Positions 25,629 through 35,700 of a DNA stretch of 64,000 bases are shown here, piece after piece. The translations under genes and the position numbers were made by a program. The notes beneath the pieces were generated by a model. The model saw only the letters and a list, made by a program, of their open reading frames with translations. It was not told the origin of the DNA and did no database searches. Source of the stretch: UBA4733 sp036734945 (lineage in GTDB: Bacteria; Chloroflexota; UBA4733); the NCBI GenBank assembly GCA_036734945.1, contig DAIMXP010000006.1, positions 33,165 to 97,164 of the forward strand, written 5' to 3'. The first letter of the stretch is position 1. Every line of letters begins with the position of its first letter.

Positions 25629-26269
25629 CGATAGTCGGCTCATCGAACGAGTGGCAGGATGTGATTGGCCCTTTCGTGTCCGACATCCTGACTTTGGTCA
25701 TCGCAACCTGGGAGGGAATGCTCTCCCCATCGTCGGACGAGTTCGAAGACAAAATCACGATTGCGCTGTGTCGAGCGCTCCGGATGAATCATGCTGCTCG
25801 GATACTGCCGTTCCAAATCCACTATCAGCAGGTCGAAATAGAACCTCAGGTAGAAGGAGACCTCGGCGTCATGGACATTGTCTTCAATCTATCTGGAGAA
25901 TCAGAAGGCGCCTATTTCTGTTTGGAAGGTAAGCGGCTCAATGTGATCCGGGATGGTGTACGCCATCCATATACGGCGGAATATGTCAAGTTCGGTATGC
26001 TGCGATTTGTCACGGGTCGGTACGCCAAGGCAGTGCGCCATGGCGGGATGGTTGGCTACGTGCTTGACGGCAACATCTCCCAGGCGATGACCAACGTCGA
26101 AGGGAACATCCGACGGCAGGCCACTGCGCTGCGCATGGCTGCGCCCGAAGCGTTTCTTCCTTCCACGGCGCTGCCAGGGGATGCTCGCGCCCGCGAGACA
26201 CGGCACAACCGCGCACACGAGGCGGTTCCCTTCAGCATTCATCATCTGTTCATGGCAGCCAAAGGGTGA
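25625..26269 (+). CDS. Putative PD-(D/E)XK nuclease partner of the methylase
   Basis: A 214-residue protein starting at a GTG that overlaps the methylase stop (GTGA). The central region, LGVMDIVFNLS followed some 15 residues later by YFCLEGKRLN, matches a PD-(D/E)XK core (D...ExK) predicted to cut DNA. The next helix contains EYVKFGMLRFVTGRYAKAVRHGGMVGYVLDG. The paralogue at 59115 has the same order of elements (DIAVWW, IECKRL, EYVEEGMIRFVSQRYASAVRAAAMAGYVIHG). A methylase and a nuclease in a coupled pair suggest a restriction-modification system. If the methylase is truly truncated, this nuclease would have to be inactive or silent. Confidence 0.65.
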   Translation: MTIVGSSNEWQDVIGPFVSDILTLVIATWEGMLSPSSDEFEDKITIALCRALRMNHAARILPFQIHYQQVEIEPQVEGDLGVMDIVFNLSGESEGAYFCLEGKRLNVIRDGVRHPYTAEYVKFGMLRFVTGRYAKAVRHGGMVGYVLDGNISQAMTNVEGNIRRQATALRMAAPEAFLPSTALPGDARARETRHNRAHEAVPFSIHHLFMAAKG

Positions 26270-26404
26270 GACGCAAATTAGCGATCAGCAATCGAACGGA
26301 GTTTGCATCTGGAGTACCGGGCCGCGACTGCGGTCGCGGTACCATGGCGAGTAGGACAGCGCCCATTCTCGCGACGCTCTGGTAGCTGAAAGCCGACGGA
26401 AGCC

Positions 26405-27046
26405 GTGATCCCGCTACCCACGCCCATCTATCACATTTCTCACGCAGGTAATCTCCCGTCAATCATCACTCGTGGCGGGTTGATCTGCTGTTCGGCACTG
26501 CGCCCTTCAGGAATCAACTACGTTGACATTGCGCATGCGCGCATTCAGGATCGCCGAGCGAGGACCGTCGTGACACACGGACCAGGCGGTGTGCTGCATG
26601 ACTATGTCCCGTTCTACTTCGCACCACGCTCACCAATGTTGTATTCGATTAGTCGGGGCAAGGTGGTCGGCTATGATGGTGGTCAAGCTCCTGTTATCCA
26701 TCTGGTAACGACCGCCCAACAGGTCCAGGCGATGGGACTGCAGTTTGCGTTTACTGATGGACACGGCATCATGTCGCTTACCAACTTCTTCGATGATCTT
26801 GATGCGTTAGACCGAGTTGACTGGTCGATTATGCGTGCGAGACAGTGGGCGTGGGCGAATGGTGATGGCGATAGCGGACGCAGGCGGCAAGCGGAGTTTC
26901 TTATCTGGCATGTGTTGCCCTGGTCGGCGATCCTGGAAATCGGTGTAATCAATGCCACGATGCAGCGCGTCGTCAACGGTCTGCTGAGCACGGAACGGCA
27001 CCAGCCGCCGGTCAGAGTTCATCAGGACTGGTACTACCAACTTTGA
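26405..27046 (+). CDS. darT: DarT-type DNA ADP-ribosyltransferase toxin
   Basis: A 213-residue DUF4433 protein. The N-terminus TPIYHISHAGNLPSIITRGGL is the NAD-binding start typical of DarT. A conserved YVPFYFAPRSPMLYSI stretch follows, and the catalytic glutamate is in RRQAEFLIWHVLPW. DarT attaches ADP-ribose to thymidine (or guanine) in single-stranded DNA and blocks phage replication; the partner DarG reverses it. The start GTG is preceded by GGAAG. All key motifs look intact. About 110 bases separate it from darG, so the two need not be translationally coupled. Confidence 0.88.
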   Translation: MIPLPTPIYHISHAGNLPSIITRGGLICCSALRPSGINYVDIAHARIQDRRARTVVTHGPGGVLHDYVPFYFAPRSPMLYSISRGKVVGYDGGQAPVIHLVTTAQQVQAMGLQFAFTDGHGIMSLTNFFDDLDALDRVDWSIMRARQWAWANGDGDSGRRRQAEFLIWHVLPWSAILEIGVINATMQRVVNGLLSTERHQPPVRVHQDWYYQL

Positions 27047-27156
27047 CCATCGGGCAACGCGGCTGAGAGGATGGCTTGATATACCGTGCAGCATCACCGT
27101 CCTTCGGTAGAGTGGTAATGGCGTTAGGAATATAGTACACTTGTTCGAGGGATCGG

Positions 27157-28227
27157 ATGATGGAAAGCGGAAACGGCAATCTGCTCACAGCCGACGCCGA
27201 GGCGCTCGTCAATACTGTCAATTGCGTCGGCGTCATGGGCAAAGGCGTGGCGCTGCAGTTCAAGCAGGCGTTCCCCGAGAACTATCGCCGTTATGTTCAA
27301 GCCTGTGCTGCCCATGAGGTACAGCCTGGCCACATGTTCGTAGTGCCGACGGAGAGCCTGCTGAACCCCAGGTTCATCATCAACTTTCCAACGAAGCGGC
27401 ACTGGAAAGCCCGGTCGCGTCTGGAAGACATCGAGTCCGGCTTGACGGCGCTGATTGAGACGGTGCGGCAGTATGACATCCATTCGATCGCCATACCGGC
27501 GCTCGGCTGCGGCAACGGTGGTCTGCATTGGCCGGATGTCAAGCCGCGCATTGAGGCGGCGTTTGCCGACCTGAGCGATGTCCAGGTGATCCTTTTCGGC
27601 CCTGGCCGCGCGCCCGAGACAACAGAAATGCCCGTGGCAACGAGCAGGCCACGGATGACGCTGGCTCGTGCTGTCCTCGTCTTGATCCTGGAACGGTACG
27701 GGATCCCTGGCTATCGTCTCACCCTCCTGGAAGTTCAGAAGCTCGCTTACTTTCTCCAGGTTGCCGGCGTTCCCTTTCGTTTGGATTGGGCGAAAGGACC
27801 ATACGGACCATACGCTGAAAGTCTCAATCACGTCATGCAACGCATGGAAGGCCACTACCTTCGTGGCTATGGCGATCGGAGCCGGCAGGCCACGATCTAT
27901 CCGCTGCCTGAGGCGAGCGAGGCAGCCCGCGCCTTCCTCGCGACGACGCCTGAAGCGGAACAGCCGCTAGCGCGGGTTAGCCAACTGATCGAGGGTTTCG
28001 AGACCCCGCATAGCATGGAACTATTGGCGACTGTCCATTGGGTGACCCAAGAAGATTCGGCGGCGGCAGCGGATGCTGCGGTGGCGGTGGACAGGGTACA
28101 CGCTTGGAGCGAGCGGAAGCGCGAATTGCTCAAGGCCGAGCATATTCGCAAGGCGTGGCAGCGCTTGCATGATGAGCAATGGTTGCCCGTCATAGCCACC
28201 GAAGAGGTTATGCTCGCTCGGCAGTAA
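27157..28227 (+). CDS. darG: DarG-type macro domain antitoxin
   Basis: A 356-residue protein. Residues 1-150 are a macro domain (GNLLTADAEALVNTVNCVGVMGKG..., NFPTKRHWK, IPALGCGNGGLHW) that hydrolyses ADP-ribose from DNA. Residues 165-350 form the C-terminal DarT-binding part, with LLEVQKLAYFLQVAGVPF and a KGPYGPY turn that recalls the Panacea/DUF4065 antitoxin fold. It follows darT and so completes a DarTG unit. Two ATGs are adjacent at the start; a GAGG lies 7 bases upstream, and a TATAGT (27131-27136) might be a -10 box of its own promoter. The macro domain is a close relative of the stand-alone one at 15314. Confidence 0.87.
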   Translation: MMESGNGNLLTADAEALVNTVNCVGVMGKGVALQFKQAFPENYRRYVQACAAHEVQPGHMFVVPTESLLNPRFIINFPTKRHWKARSRLEDIESGLTALIETVRQYDIHSIAIPALGCGNGGLHWPDVKPRIEAAFADLSDVQVILFGPGRAPETTEMPVATSRPRMTLARAVLVLILERYGIPGYRLTLLEVQKLAYFLQVAGVPFRLDWAKGPYGPYAESLNHVMQRMEGHYLRGYGDRSRQATIYPLPEASEAARAFLATTPEAEQPLARVSQLIEGFETPHSMELLATVHWVTQEDSAAAADAAVAVDRVHAWSERKRELLKAEHIRKAWQRLHDEQWLPVIATEEVMLARQ

Positions 28228-28256
28228 CTACGGGAACGGCTCGGCCTTCGGGGGCC

Positions 28257-28310
28257 TTGCGTCCACACCAGTTGCGCGCTACGCTGGCGGGCGTGACTGG
28301 AAGGATACCT
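28257..28310 (+). promoter_or_regulatory. Possible promoter of the DUF499-DUF1156 operon
   Basis: TTGCGT (28257-28262) and TACGCT (28280-28285), 17 bases apart, lie between darG and the DUF499 gene. A good GGAAGGA ribosome site (28299-28305) precedes the ATG at 28311. The short GC hairpin just upstream (GGCC-TTCGG-GGCC type, near 28242-28256) could end the darG transcript but has no T run. Confidence 0.35.
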
Positions 28311-31300
28311 ATGCCCCCCTTGCCCTCCATCTTTGAGCACTGCATCCCCCGCCGCGAGGTGCTCGTGGGCGACTTGCCCGACTCTATCTTCGCCGCCGAC
28401 CTCTGGGACGTGCTGACCGGCCGCGCACACGAGGATTACCGCGACGCCGAGCGCTTTTTCGCCGGCACCTACCCCACCGCCAGCCTGAAAGTGCTGCTGC
28501 GCGACGTTGGCGATCGGCTGGCGGGCGTTTCCGGCGGCACGCCGGTCTACCGCCTGGAAACCGGCTTCGGTGGCGGCAAGACGCACGCGCTGATCGCCGC
28601 CTGTCACGTCGCTCGCTCCGGCGCCGACCTGGCGCCGCTGCTCAGCGGTTACGGCATTGATCATCTCCCGGTGGCGGGCTCCGCCCGCGTCGGCGCCTTC
28701 GTCGGCGAAGAGTCCGATCCGCTGAGTGGCATTGCTCTTGACGTTGGCGGACGCCAGGTGCGCGTCTTCACGCCGTGGGGGCAGTTAGCGGCGATGGTCG
28801 GCGGCCTTGCCGGCTACGAGCGGTTGCGCGAGCACGACGAGCGCGGCGTCGCGCCGAGCCGGGGCGACCTGGAGGCGGCGCTCGGCGACGGCCCCGCCCT
28901 GCTGGTGGTCGACGAGCTCGTGCTCTATATGGCCCGCTGCTTCGCCCTACCCGCCGATCACCAGCGCGCCCGCCTGAACAGCCAGTGGCCGACCTTCCTG
29001 CAGACGCTCTTCGGCGTCGCCGCCCGCCGGGCCGGCACCGTCGTGTTGCTCACCCTGCCCAGCGAACAGGATGCCAACCGCCGCCTCACTGGTGAGTTGC
29101 GCGCCGCCATCCCCTCCGTGATCGACACCGTTGATGAAGTCATGCAGACGGCGGGCCGGCAGGCGCGTGGCCTGACGCCGACGCAGAGCAACGAACGGGC
29201 AGCGGTGCTGGGTCGGCGCCTGTTTGCGGCGGTCGATAGTAGCCCCGCCCCGGCCGTCGCCCGCGCCTATCACGACTATTATGTCGCCCAGCAGGAGGCC
29301 GGCGTGGTGATCGATGGTCGCGCCCTGCACGCCGACTACGAGCAGCAAATCCAGGCCGGCTACCCGTTCCACCCCGAACTGATCCAGCTCTTCGCCGACC
29401 GGCTGGCCGATATTCCCGAGTTCCAGGCCACGCGCGGCGCGTTGCGGCTGGTCGCCCGTACCATTCGGGCGACATGGGCCCGGCAGCACGAGCTGGGCGA
29501 CACGCCGCTGCTCCAGCCGCAGCACATTGACCTGCGCCGGGAGGAGTTGCGCACGGAGTTGCTGAGCCGGCTCGGCCGCACCAGTTTTGCCCACGCCCTG
29601 GATGAAGACGTTGTCTCGCTCGGCGGTGTCACCCACGCCGGCGACGTGGAGGCGGGCTGGCCCTGGCCGGCCGCCACCGACGCTGCGCTGGCCGTCTTCT
29701 TGCACAGTTTGCCCGCCGGCTCGCGCGGCCTGACCGCCGCCGAAGCCGCGCTGGCCGTTGGCCGGCCCGGCTGTGACCTGGCCTATGTCGCCCGCGGCCT
29801 GGAGGAAACGGAGCGCAACGCCTGGTACATGCGCCGCGAAGCCGACCGCTACCTGTTTCGCACCCGCGCCTCCGTCAACAAGCGCTTCCAGGACCTGCTG
29901 CGCCAGGTGGAACCGGGCGAGGCGCGGGAAACGCTGGACCGCTGGGTGCAGGACCTCTTCAGCGGCTTCCAGTCCTTCCAGGTGGTGCCCTTCCCCACCG
30001 ATCACACCGCCATCGCCGACAGCGCCGAGCGCGTACGCCTGGCCGTCGTCCATTACGACAGCGAGTGCGGCAGCGTCGGCGCCGGGGAGCGGCTGACGTT
30101 CTGCCGGGACCTGCTGGAACGCAGCGGGGCCGCCGCCAGCCCGCGCAGTTACCGCAACAACCTGCTGTTCCTGCTGGCCGAACCGACGCGCGTCGACGGG
30201 ATGAAGGAAGCCGTCCGCCAACTGCTGGCCTGGGAGCGGGTCCAGCGCAGCATCGAGCAGGAGCAAGCGTCCCTGGCCGAAACCGATGGCCGGGATTTCC
30301 GCGCGCTGCGTGACCTTGCCCAGCGCGGCGCCTCCGGCGTCCCCGCCGAGTTCCTGGCGCTGCAACACGACCGGGACGAAGTCGCCGTGAAAGCCAATGT
30401 GCAGGAAGTACATATCCGCTCGCGCGTGCTGGAGGCCTACCGCATCCTGGCGCTGCCGCAAGGCGCCGGCCGACGCGAGGTCTACGACCTCTTTTCCCGG
30501 CCAAACGAATCAGGCGAAGGCGGGAAGTTGCTGGAGTGCTATCGCGTCGACTTCGGCGAGGTGCCCGAAGCGAGCGGACGCTCCGGCGGCCTGCACCGGC
30601 CGGTGGCCGAGACGCCGATCCTGCAGTGCCTCCGCCAGAACGAGAAGCTGGTCCCGGAAGCGACGGGCGGCCGCGTCGTCCTGGCGCCGGACGTGGTGCG
30701 CCGCCCGCCGCTCTGGCGCGACGACGAACGTTCGGTCAGCACGGCGGAGGTGTGGGACCGCCTGCGCCGCGAGCCTGCCCTGCCCATCCTGCTTCGCCCG
30801 GCCGACCTGCTGCCCACGCTGCGCGCCGGCCTCACGAGCGGCCCCGATGCTCTCTGGACCTACTACAACCGCGCCGAGAAGCAGGTCTACACCGCCGCCA
30901 ACGCTGCCGACCTGACGCCGGTGGTGGCGGAAACCGCGCTGCTCTACGATCGCGCCGCCGCCGTGCAAGACCGCATCCACCCGGTGAGCGCCATCGAGCC
31001 GCGGGACGTCTGGGACTACCTCTGGCCGCGCGAGGGCGCCGAGCACGTACCGGCCGCCAGCACGGCAAGGCTGTGGGAAGCCCTGCCGGCCAGCCCCCAT
31101 TTCCCCGTGCTGCCGGAGCGGAGCGTGCTCTGGCAGGCCTTGCGCCAGGGCGCCATGGCGCGGGAATGGGTGCTCGTCCTGCGCGAGCGTCAGCTTGCTA
31201 TCGGCGCCGACGAGCCGGCCGAGTGGCCCTCCCTGCCGCGCCTGGACGGCGACACGGAACTCTGGACCTACGAAGCCGCGTTGCAGCAGGACCTCTACCC

Positions 31301-32120
31301 CCGGCAACGGCCCGGCGAGGACGATAGCCCGACGCGCCCGGAATTGACGGCGCACACCCTGCGCGAACGCGCCTGGCTGGCCGGCGTGGAGGAACTGCCG
31401 ACCGAGTTGCTGGAGCGCCGGGCGCGCGACACCTGGCCGGGGCTGACCCGCGTCAGCCTGGAGACTGTCCTGCGCGACGGCCTGCGGGCGGGAGCCTGGG
31501 GCCTGCTGCGCGGCGGGGACGACCCCGCCTACTTCACCGCCGAGGACGACGCGCCGGCCAGCCTCCTGGTCGGCCCGCTCTGGACGCTGGTCGAACCCGG
31601 CTCGGCCCGCGACGCCGCCGTGCAGTCGCTGCGCCCCGGTCATGGACCCCAGCCGGTGCAAGCGGCCGGCACGCCGCGTGAGGCGCTCACCGCCGTCTGG
31701 GACGCGCTGGCTGCCTTCCCCAACGTCCTGCTGCGCGAGATCACGCTCACGGCGGAGGACCGCACCACCTTCGACAACACCGTGCGCGCCACCTGGCCCG
31801 ACCACCCGCCCACGGCAGCCGTGCGCGTCGCCGTCCAAGCCGATGGCGAACGCGAGCAGGCGACCGGCAAAGAGGAGGTCCATTTCGCCTTTGCGGGGCG
31901 GCTGGAATCGCTGAACGCGCTGCTGGCGAACATCTGGCCTTTCGCCAGGGAAGGGCAGTTGCACCTGACCATCAAAGTGCAACTGACGTTCGAGCCGCCG
32001 GTGGCGGCCAACGATCCGGCCTTGCTGAGCTACCGGACTGCGCTGATGAACGCCGGGCAGGGTCAACTGGAGGTGCGGGCCGTGCCGGCGCGGGGCCGGC
32101 TGGCGGTCACGACCTACTGA
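28311..32120 (+). CDS. DUF499 AAA-type ATPase of a methylase-helicase defence operon
   Basis: A 1269-residue ATPase of the DUF499/COG1483 type. Walker A is GFGGGKTH (about residues 85-92) and Walker B is LLVVDELVLYM (about 197-207). Further conserved parts include FGVAARRAGTVVLLTLPSEQD and YPFHPELIQLF, where the family has its sensor region. The C-terminal half has winged-helix-like and beta-rich segments. Family members sit next to DUF1156 methylases and helicases in predicted anti-phage operons and probably power or control the complex. The start ATG follows a strong ribosome site; the longer upstream frame is not protein-like. Its stop overlaps the next start by one base (TGATG). Confidence 0.85.
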   Translation: MPPLPSIFEHCIPRREVLVGDLPDSIFAADLWDVLTGRAHEDYRDAERFFAGTYPTASLKVLLRDVGDRLAGVSGGTPVYRLETGFGGGKTHALIAACHVARSGADLAPLLSGYGIDHLPVAGSARVGAFVGEESDPLSGIALDVGGRQVRVFTPWGQLAAMVGGLAGYERLREHDERGVAPSRGDLEAALGDGPALLVVDELVLYMARCFALPADHQRARLNSQWPTFLQTLFGVAARRAGTVVLLTLPSEQDANRRLTGELRAAIPSVIDTVDEVMQTAGRQARGLTPTQSNERAAVLGRRLFAAVDSSPAPAVARAYHDYYVAQQEAGVVIDGRALHADYEQQIQAGYPFHPELIQLFADRLADIPEFQATRGALRLVARTIRATWARQHELGDTPLLQPQHIDLRREELRTELLSRLGRTSFAHALDEDVVSLGGVTHAGDVEAGWPWPAATDAALAVFLHSLPAGSRGLTAAEAALAVGRPGCDLAYVARGLEETERNAWYMRREADRYLFRTRASVNKRFQDLLRQVEPGEARETLDRWVQDLFSGFQSFQVVPFPTDHTAIADSAERVRLAVVHYDSECGSVGAGERLTFCRDLLERSGAAASPRSYRNNLLFLLAEPTRVDGMKEAVRQLLAWERVQRSIEQEQASLAETDGRDFRALRDLAQRGASGVPAEFLALQHDRDEVAVKANVQEVHIRSRVLEAYRILALPQGAGRREVYDLFSRPNESGEGGKLLECYRVDFGEVPEASGRSGGLHRPVAETPILQCLRQNEKLVPEATGGRVVLAPDVVRRPPLWRDDERSVSTAEVWDRLRREPALPILLRPADLLPTLRAGLTSGPDALWTYYNRAEKQVYTAANAADLTPVVAETALLYDRAAAVQDRIHPVSAIEPRDVWDYLWPREGAEHVPAASTARLWEALPASPHFPVLPERSVLWQALRQGAMAREWVLVLRERQLAIGADEPAEWPSLPRLDGDTELWTYEAALQQDLYPRQRPGEDDSPTRPELTAHTLRERAWLAGVEELPTELLERRARDTWPGLTRVSLETVLRDGLRAGAWGLLRGGDDPAYFTAEDDAPASLLVGPLWTLVEPGSARDAAVQSLRPGHGPQPVQAAGTPREALTAVWDALAAFPNVLLREITLTAEDRTTFDNTVRATWPDHPPTAAVRVAVQADGEREQATGKEEVHFAFAGRLESLNALLANIWPFAREGQLHLTIKVQLTFEPPVAANDPALLSYRTALMNAGQGQLEVRAVPARGRLAVTTY

Positions 32121-32701
32121 TGGAACGCTTCCGCCTGCGGGTGCGTCACCAAGCAAAGCGCGGGCAGGTCTGGGAAGTCGCCATGTTCCCGGAGCACCCG
32201 TCGCACCGGCTGCGCGAGGCGAACGCTCGCCTGCTCGGTTCAGCCTCGGCCCCGGAGTCGATCCAGTGGCTGCGCGGGCTGGCGGCGCCCTGGCTGGCCG
32301 CCGTGGAAGAGCCCGGTCCGGTCGCGGCGGAGACCTTCGGGCGGCAACCGGAGGTCTGCTGGCTGTGCCACGAGCACGGCATGCGCCTGGCGCTGGCCTT
32401 CTCCGCCGCCCGCTACCTGACCACGCCGGCCCAGCGGCGCGACTTCCAGCAGCGGCTAACCGAGTTGCCGTCCGAGGTCGTATTGTACTGGTTCACGCTC
32501 TGTTTCTATGGCTACCGCCAGGCCGCCGGCCGCGCCGCCCTGCGCACGCTCTTCATCTACGAGGACGCGGCGCAGGACCACGCGCCCGTGTCGCACTCCA
32601 TGCGCCCGCGCGGAAAGAATACGAAGAAGGATACGCCCTCGTTGTTCGGGGGAGAATTTGCCGGCGTGGCCACCGGGAGCGAGAAAGAGGGTATGGCGTG
32701 A
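32120..32701 (+). CDS. Small conserved-position protein of the DUF499-DUF1156 operon
   Basis: A 193-residue protein encoded in the 1-base and 4-base overlaps between the DUF499 and DUF1156 genes, so it is certainly part of that operon. It is basic at the start (MERFRLRVRHQAKRGQVWEV). A central CWLCHEHGMRLAL segment is followed by a helical region (RRDFQQRLTELPSEVVLYWFTLCFYGYRQAAGRAALRTL), and the tail is charged. I do not recognise an enzymatic motif; the C-x-x-C-H could bind metal. It may be an adaptor between ATPase and methylase. Confidence 0.7.
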   Translation: MERFRLRVRHQAKRGQVWEVAMFPEHPSHRLREANARLLGSASAPESIQWLRGLAAPWLAAVEEPGPVAAETFGRQPEVCWLCHEHGMRLALAFSAARYLTTPAQRRDFQQRLTELPSEVVLYWFTLCFYGYRQAAGRAALRTLFIYEDAAQDHAPVSHSMRPRGKNTKKDTPSLFGGEFAGVATGSEKEGMA

Positions 32702-35700
32702 CGGAGCGCTACATCAAGACGAAGCCATCGTTCCTGGAGGCAGGGCTGCCCTGCGCGTCCCTCTCGGCGGAATCGCAGCGCGACAACAACGCCCGGCAGC
32801 GACCACCCCAGAACCGGCTGCACATCTGGTGGGCGCGCCGCCCGCCCACCGTCTGCCGCGCCGCCATCCTCGCCGCGCTGCTGCCGTTTGACCTGCGCCT
32901 TGATGCATCAGTCCTCCCGCCCGTCGTCCCTGAGCCAACGACGGAGGACCTCACGGGGTTGTCGCGCAAATACGAGCCGCAACGGGCCTTCTTTGAGCAC
33001 ATCCTGGCAGACATTGGTCCGACAGAGATGCCGCCGGCGTCACACGTTTTCCTGCGGGCGCTGGAGATTCTGGGTGACGCAGACCGTGCCTATCGCCGGT
33101 TGGCCGCCGCCGAAGGTGCCAACAACGGGCAGAACATCACGCTCGGTTCGGTCTGGGGCTATCGCCACGAGCGCGCCTTCGCGATTACGCCGACCCGAGA
33201 ACTGTTAGCGGAACTCCATCGGGTGATTCGCGGCATGTTTGAAATGCGTCCGGATGAGCCCATTACGATCCTTGACTTCATGGCGGGTGGCGGCACGATT
33301 CCGCTGGAAGGCGTTCGTTACGGCTTCAAGGTGCATGCTAATGACCTGAATCCTGTCGCTGCTACCGTGCTCAAGGCAACGATGGAATACCCGGCTCGCT
33401 TCGGCAACGCGCTTGTTCCCCATATTGAGCGATACGCCCACGAGATTGATGCCAGGGTTCGCGAGCGGCTCTCGCGCTATTTCCCGTTCCAACCGGCCTC
33501 GGAGTGGTGGCCGGAGGAACAGGCGAGCGCGACCGCAAAGTTCTCTAGCCGTTCCATCCTAAACCGAGAACCGGCGGAAGATCAGGAGGCCAAAAAGAAT
33601 ACCTACCTCTGGCTGCGGACTGTCCCGTGCCCGGGATGCGCCCTGAACATTCCTCTCGCCGGAAACTATAGCCTGGTAACAGGGCGGGGCAACGACGATA
33701 CCGCCGCCTTTCCCGAAGTGCCGCGCTACGGCTCCGGCAACGACTGCACCTTCCGCATCGTGCGCAAGGCGGAGTGGGGCGCCTGCGTCTGGCCGCGGCC
33801 TGGCTTCACGGAGTGGCACCCGTCGAACACGCCGACCTACGACGACGGCAAGGCGCTGTGCCCGCGTTGTGGGCGGGTGGTCGATGGCGACGAGGTGAAG
33901 ACGGTCGCCCAGGCGCGGCCCGGCGGCCTGGCCGCGCAACTGTACGTAGTCTGCTCGCAGGTGCCGGTCCGCCTGACCTACCGCAAGGGCGAGTCGAAAG
34001 TGCGCTCCCTCTGGCGTTTCCGCGCCCCGCTGGCCGCCGACCTGGCGGCGGTGCGCGCCGCCGAGGAGGAGTTGCAACGCCGCCTGCCCCACTGGGAGGC
34101 CGCCGGGCTGGTACCGGACGAGGAGATCGAACCGGGGGACGAGACGCTGCGGATGCGTAACATGGGCATGCGCCAGTGGCGCGACCTCTTCGCACCCCGC
34201 CAACTGCTCACCAATATGACGGTGTTGGAGGAGATCCGTGCCGCCCAGGCGCGGGTGCAGGCCGAACTGCCGCCGGCGGAGGCGGAGGCCGTCTGCGTCT
34301 ACCTCGCCTTCATCCTGAGCAAGGTCGTCAACTACAACAGTGTCAACACGTTCTGGGACTATACGCGGCGCAAAGTCACGCAAACCTTCTCCCGGCACGA
34401 CTTCGCCTTCCGTCCGGCGTTCGGCGAGTTCGAAGGAGCGCGCGAAACAGTGCTGTGGGGCGCCGCCCAGGTGATCGGCGCCTACGACGCGCTGGCTCGC
34501 CTGATCCACGGCCAGAACGTGACGCTGGACGGCGCCGACGACGAGGATGGGGACGCCGACGAGCCTGCCGCCGATGAAGGGGACGACGCTGGCGCCGGCG
34601 TTGCCGGCGGGGCGAGCGGCGCCTTCGTGCTGCGCCCGGAGGTGATCCCGCCCACCATCACCTGCAACGACGCCGCCGCGCTGGCCGAGCCGCCGCCGGG
34701 CAGCGTCCACCTGCTCTGCGTCGATCCGCCCTACTACAACAACGTGCAGTACTCCGAACTCTCCAACTTCTTCTACGTCTGGCTCAAACGCTCCCTGCGT
34801 GACGTACACGGCCTGGCCCCGCTCTTCGCCGAGCCGCTGGCGGAGTCGGGGCGGGAGGCGGTGGCCAACAACAGCCGCTGGGCGGCGGCGGCGGCGGCGG
34901 ACCGGGCGCGCTGGCAGGCGAGCCACGACGCTGCGCTGGCGCGGGAGCGCGCTGCCGGTCGGCGGGTCGGCGAGGCCAGAACGGCGGCGCTGGCCGCTGC
35001 CGGCCCCAAACCGCCGACGACCAGGGAACGGGCCGACCGCTTCTACGAGGACAAGATGACCGCCGTCTTCTCTCGTGCCCGCTCCCTGCTCCACCCCGCC
35101 GGACGAATGGTGGTCATGTTCAATCACCGCGAGACCAACGCCTGGCGCTCCCTGGGTATGGCGCTGATCCGCGCCGGCTTCGAGATCCGCTCCTCCGCCC
35201 CGATCCACACCGAGGCCGAATCCAGCCTCAATATCCACGGTCTGGACGCCGCCCGCTCCACCGTGCTGCTGCTCTGCCTGCCGCGCGAGGAGCGCGAGCA
35301 GCCGGTCGGCAACTGGGGCGCCACCCAGACGCGCGTCGGTCAGGTCGCCCGCAACGCCGCCGCCCTCTTCGGCCGGCAGGGTCTGCGCGGCACCGACCTC
35401 TACCTGAGCGCGCTCGGCCCCGCCCTCGGCGAGGTCGCCCGCAACTGGCCGGTCACCGACTTCGCCGGCCGCGCCATTGACCTCGGCGTCGCCCTGGACG
35501 CCGCCTACGCCGCCGTCGGCCACTGGCGGCTGGAAGGCATCCAGCGCGAGATCTTCAGCCGCGCCGAGTTCGCCGATCTGGATAGCTTTAATGCGCCCGA
35601 CGTCGATCGCGACACGCAGACGCTCTGGCTCTGGTTGGACACCTTCGCCGGCGAGCAGGCCAGTTCCGACGACGTGCGCAAGCTCTCCAAGGCGCTCAAC

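Noticed and set aside
28947..32156. Long minus-strand frames opposite the DUF499 ATPase
   Set aside because: No motifs, no ribosome sites, and the plus-strand gene has intact Walker A and B motifs.
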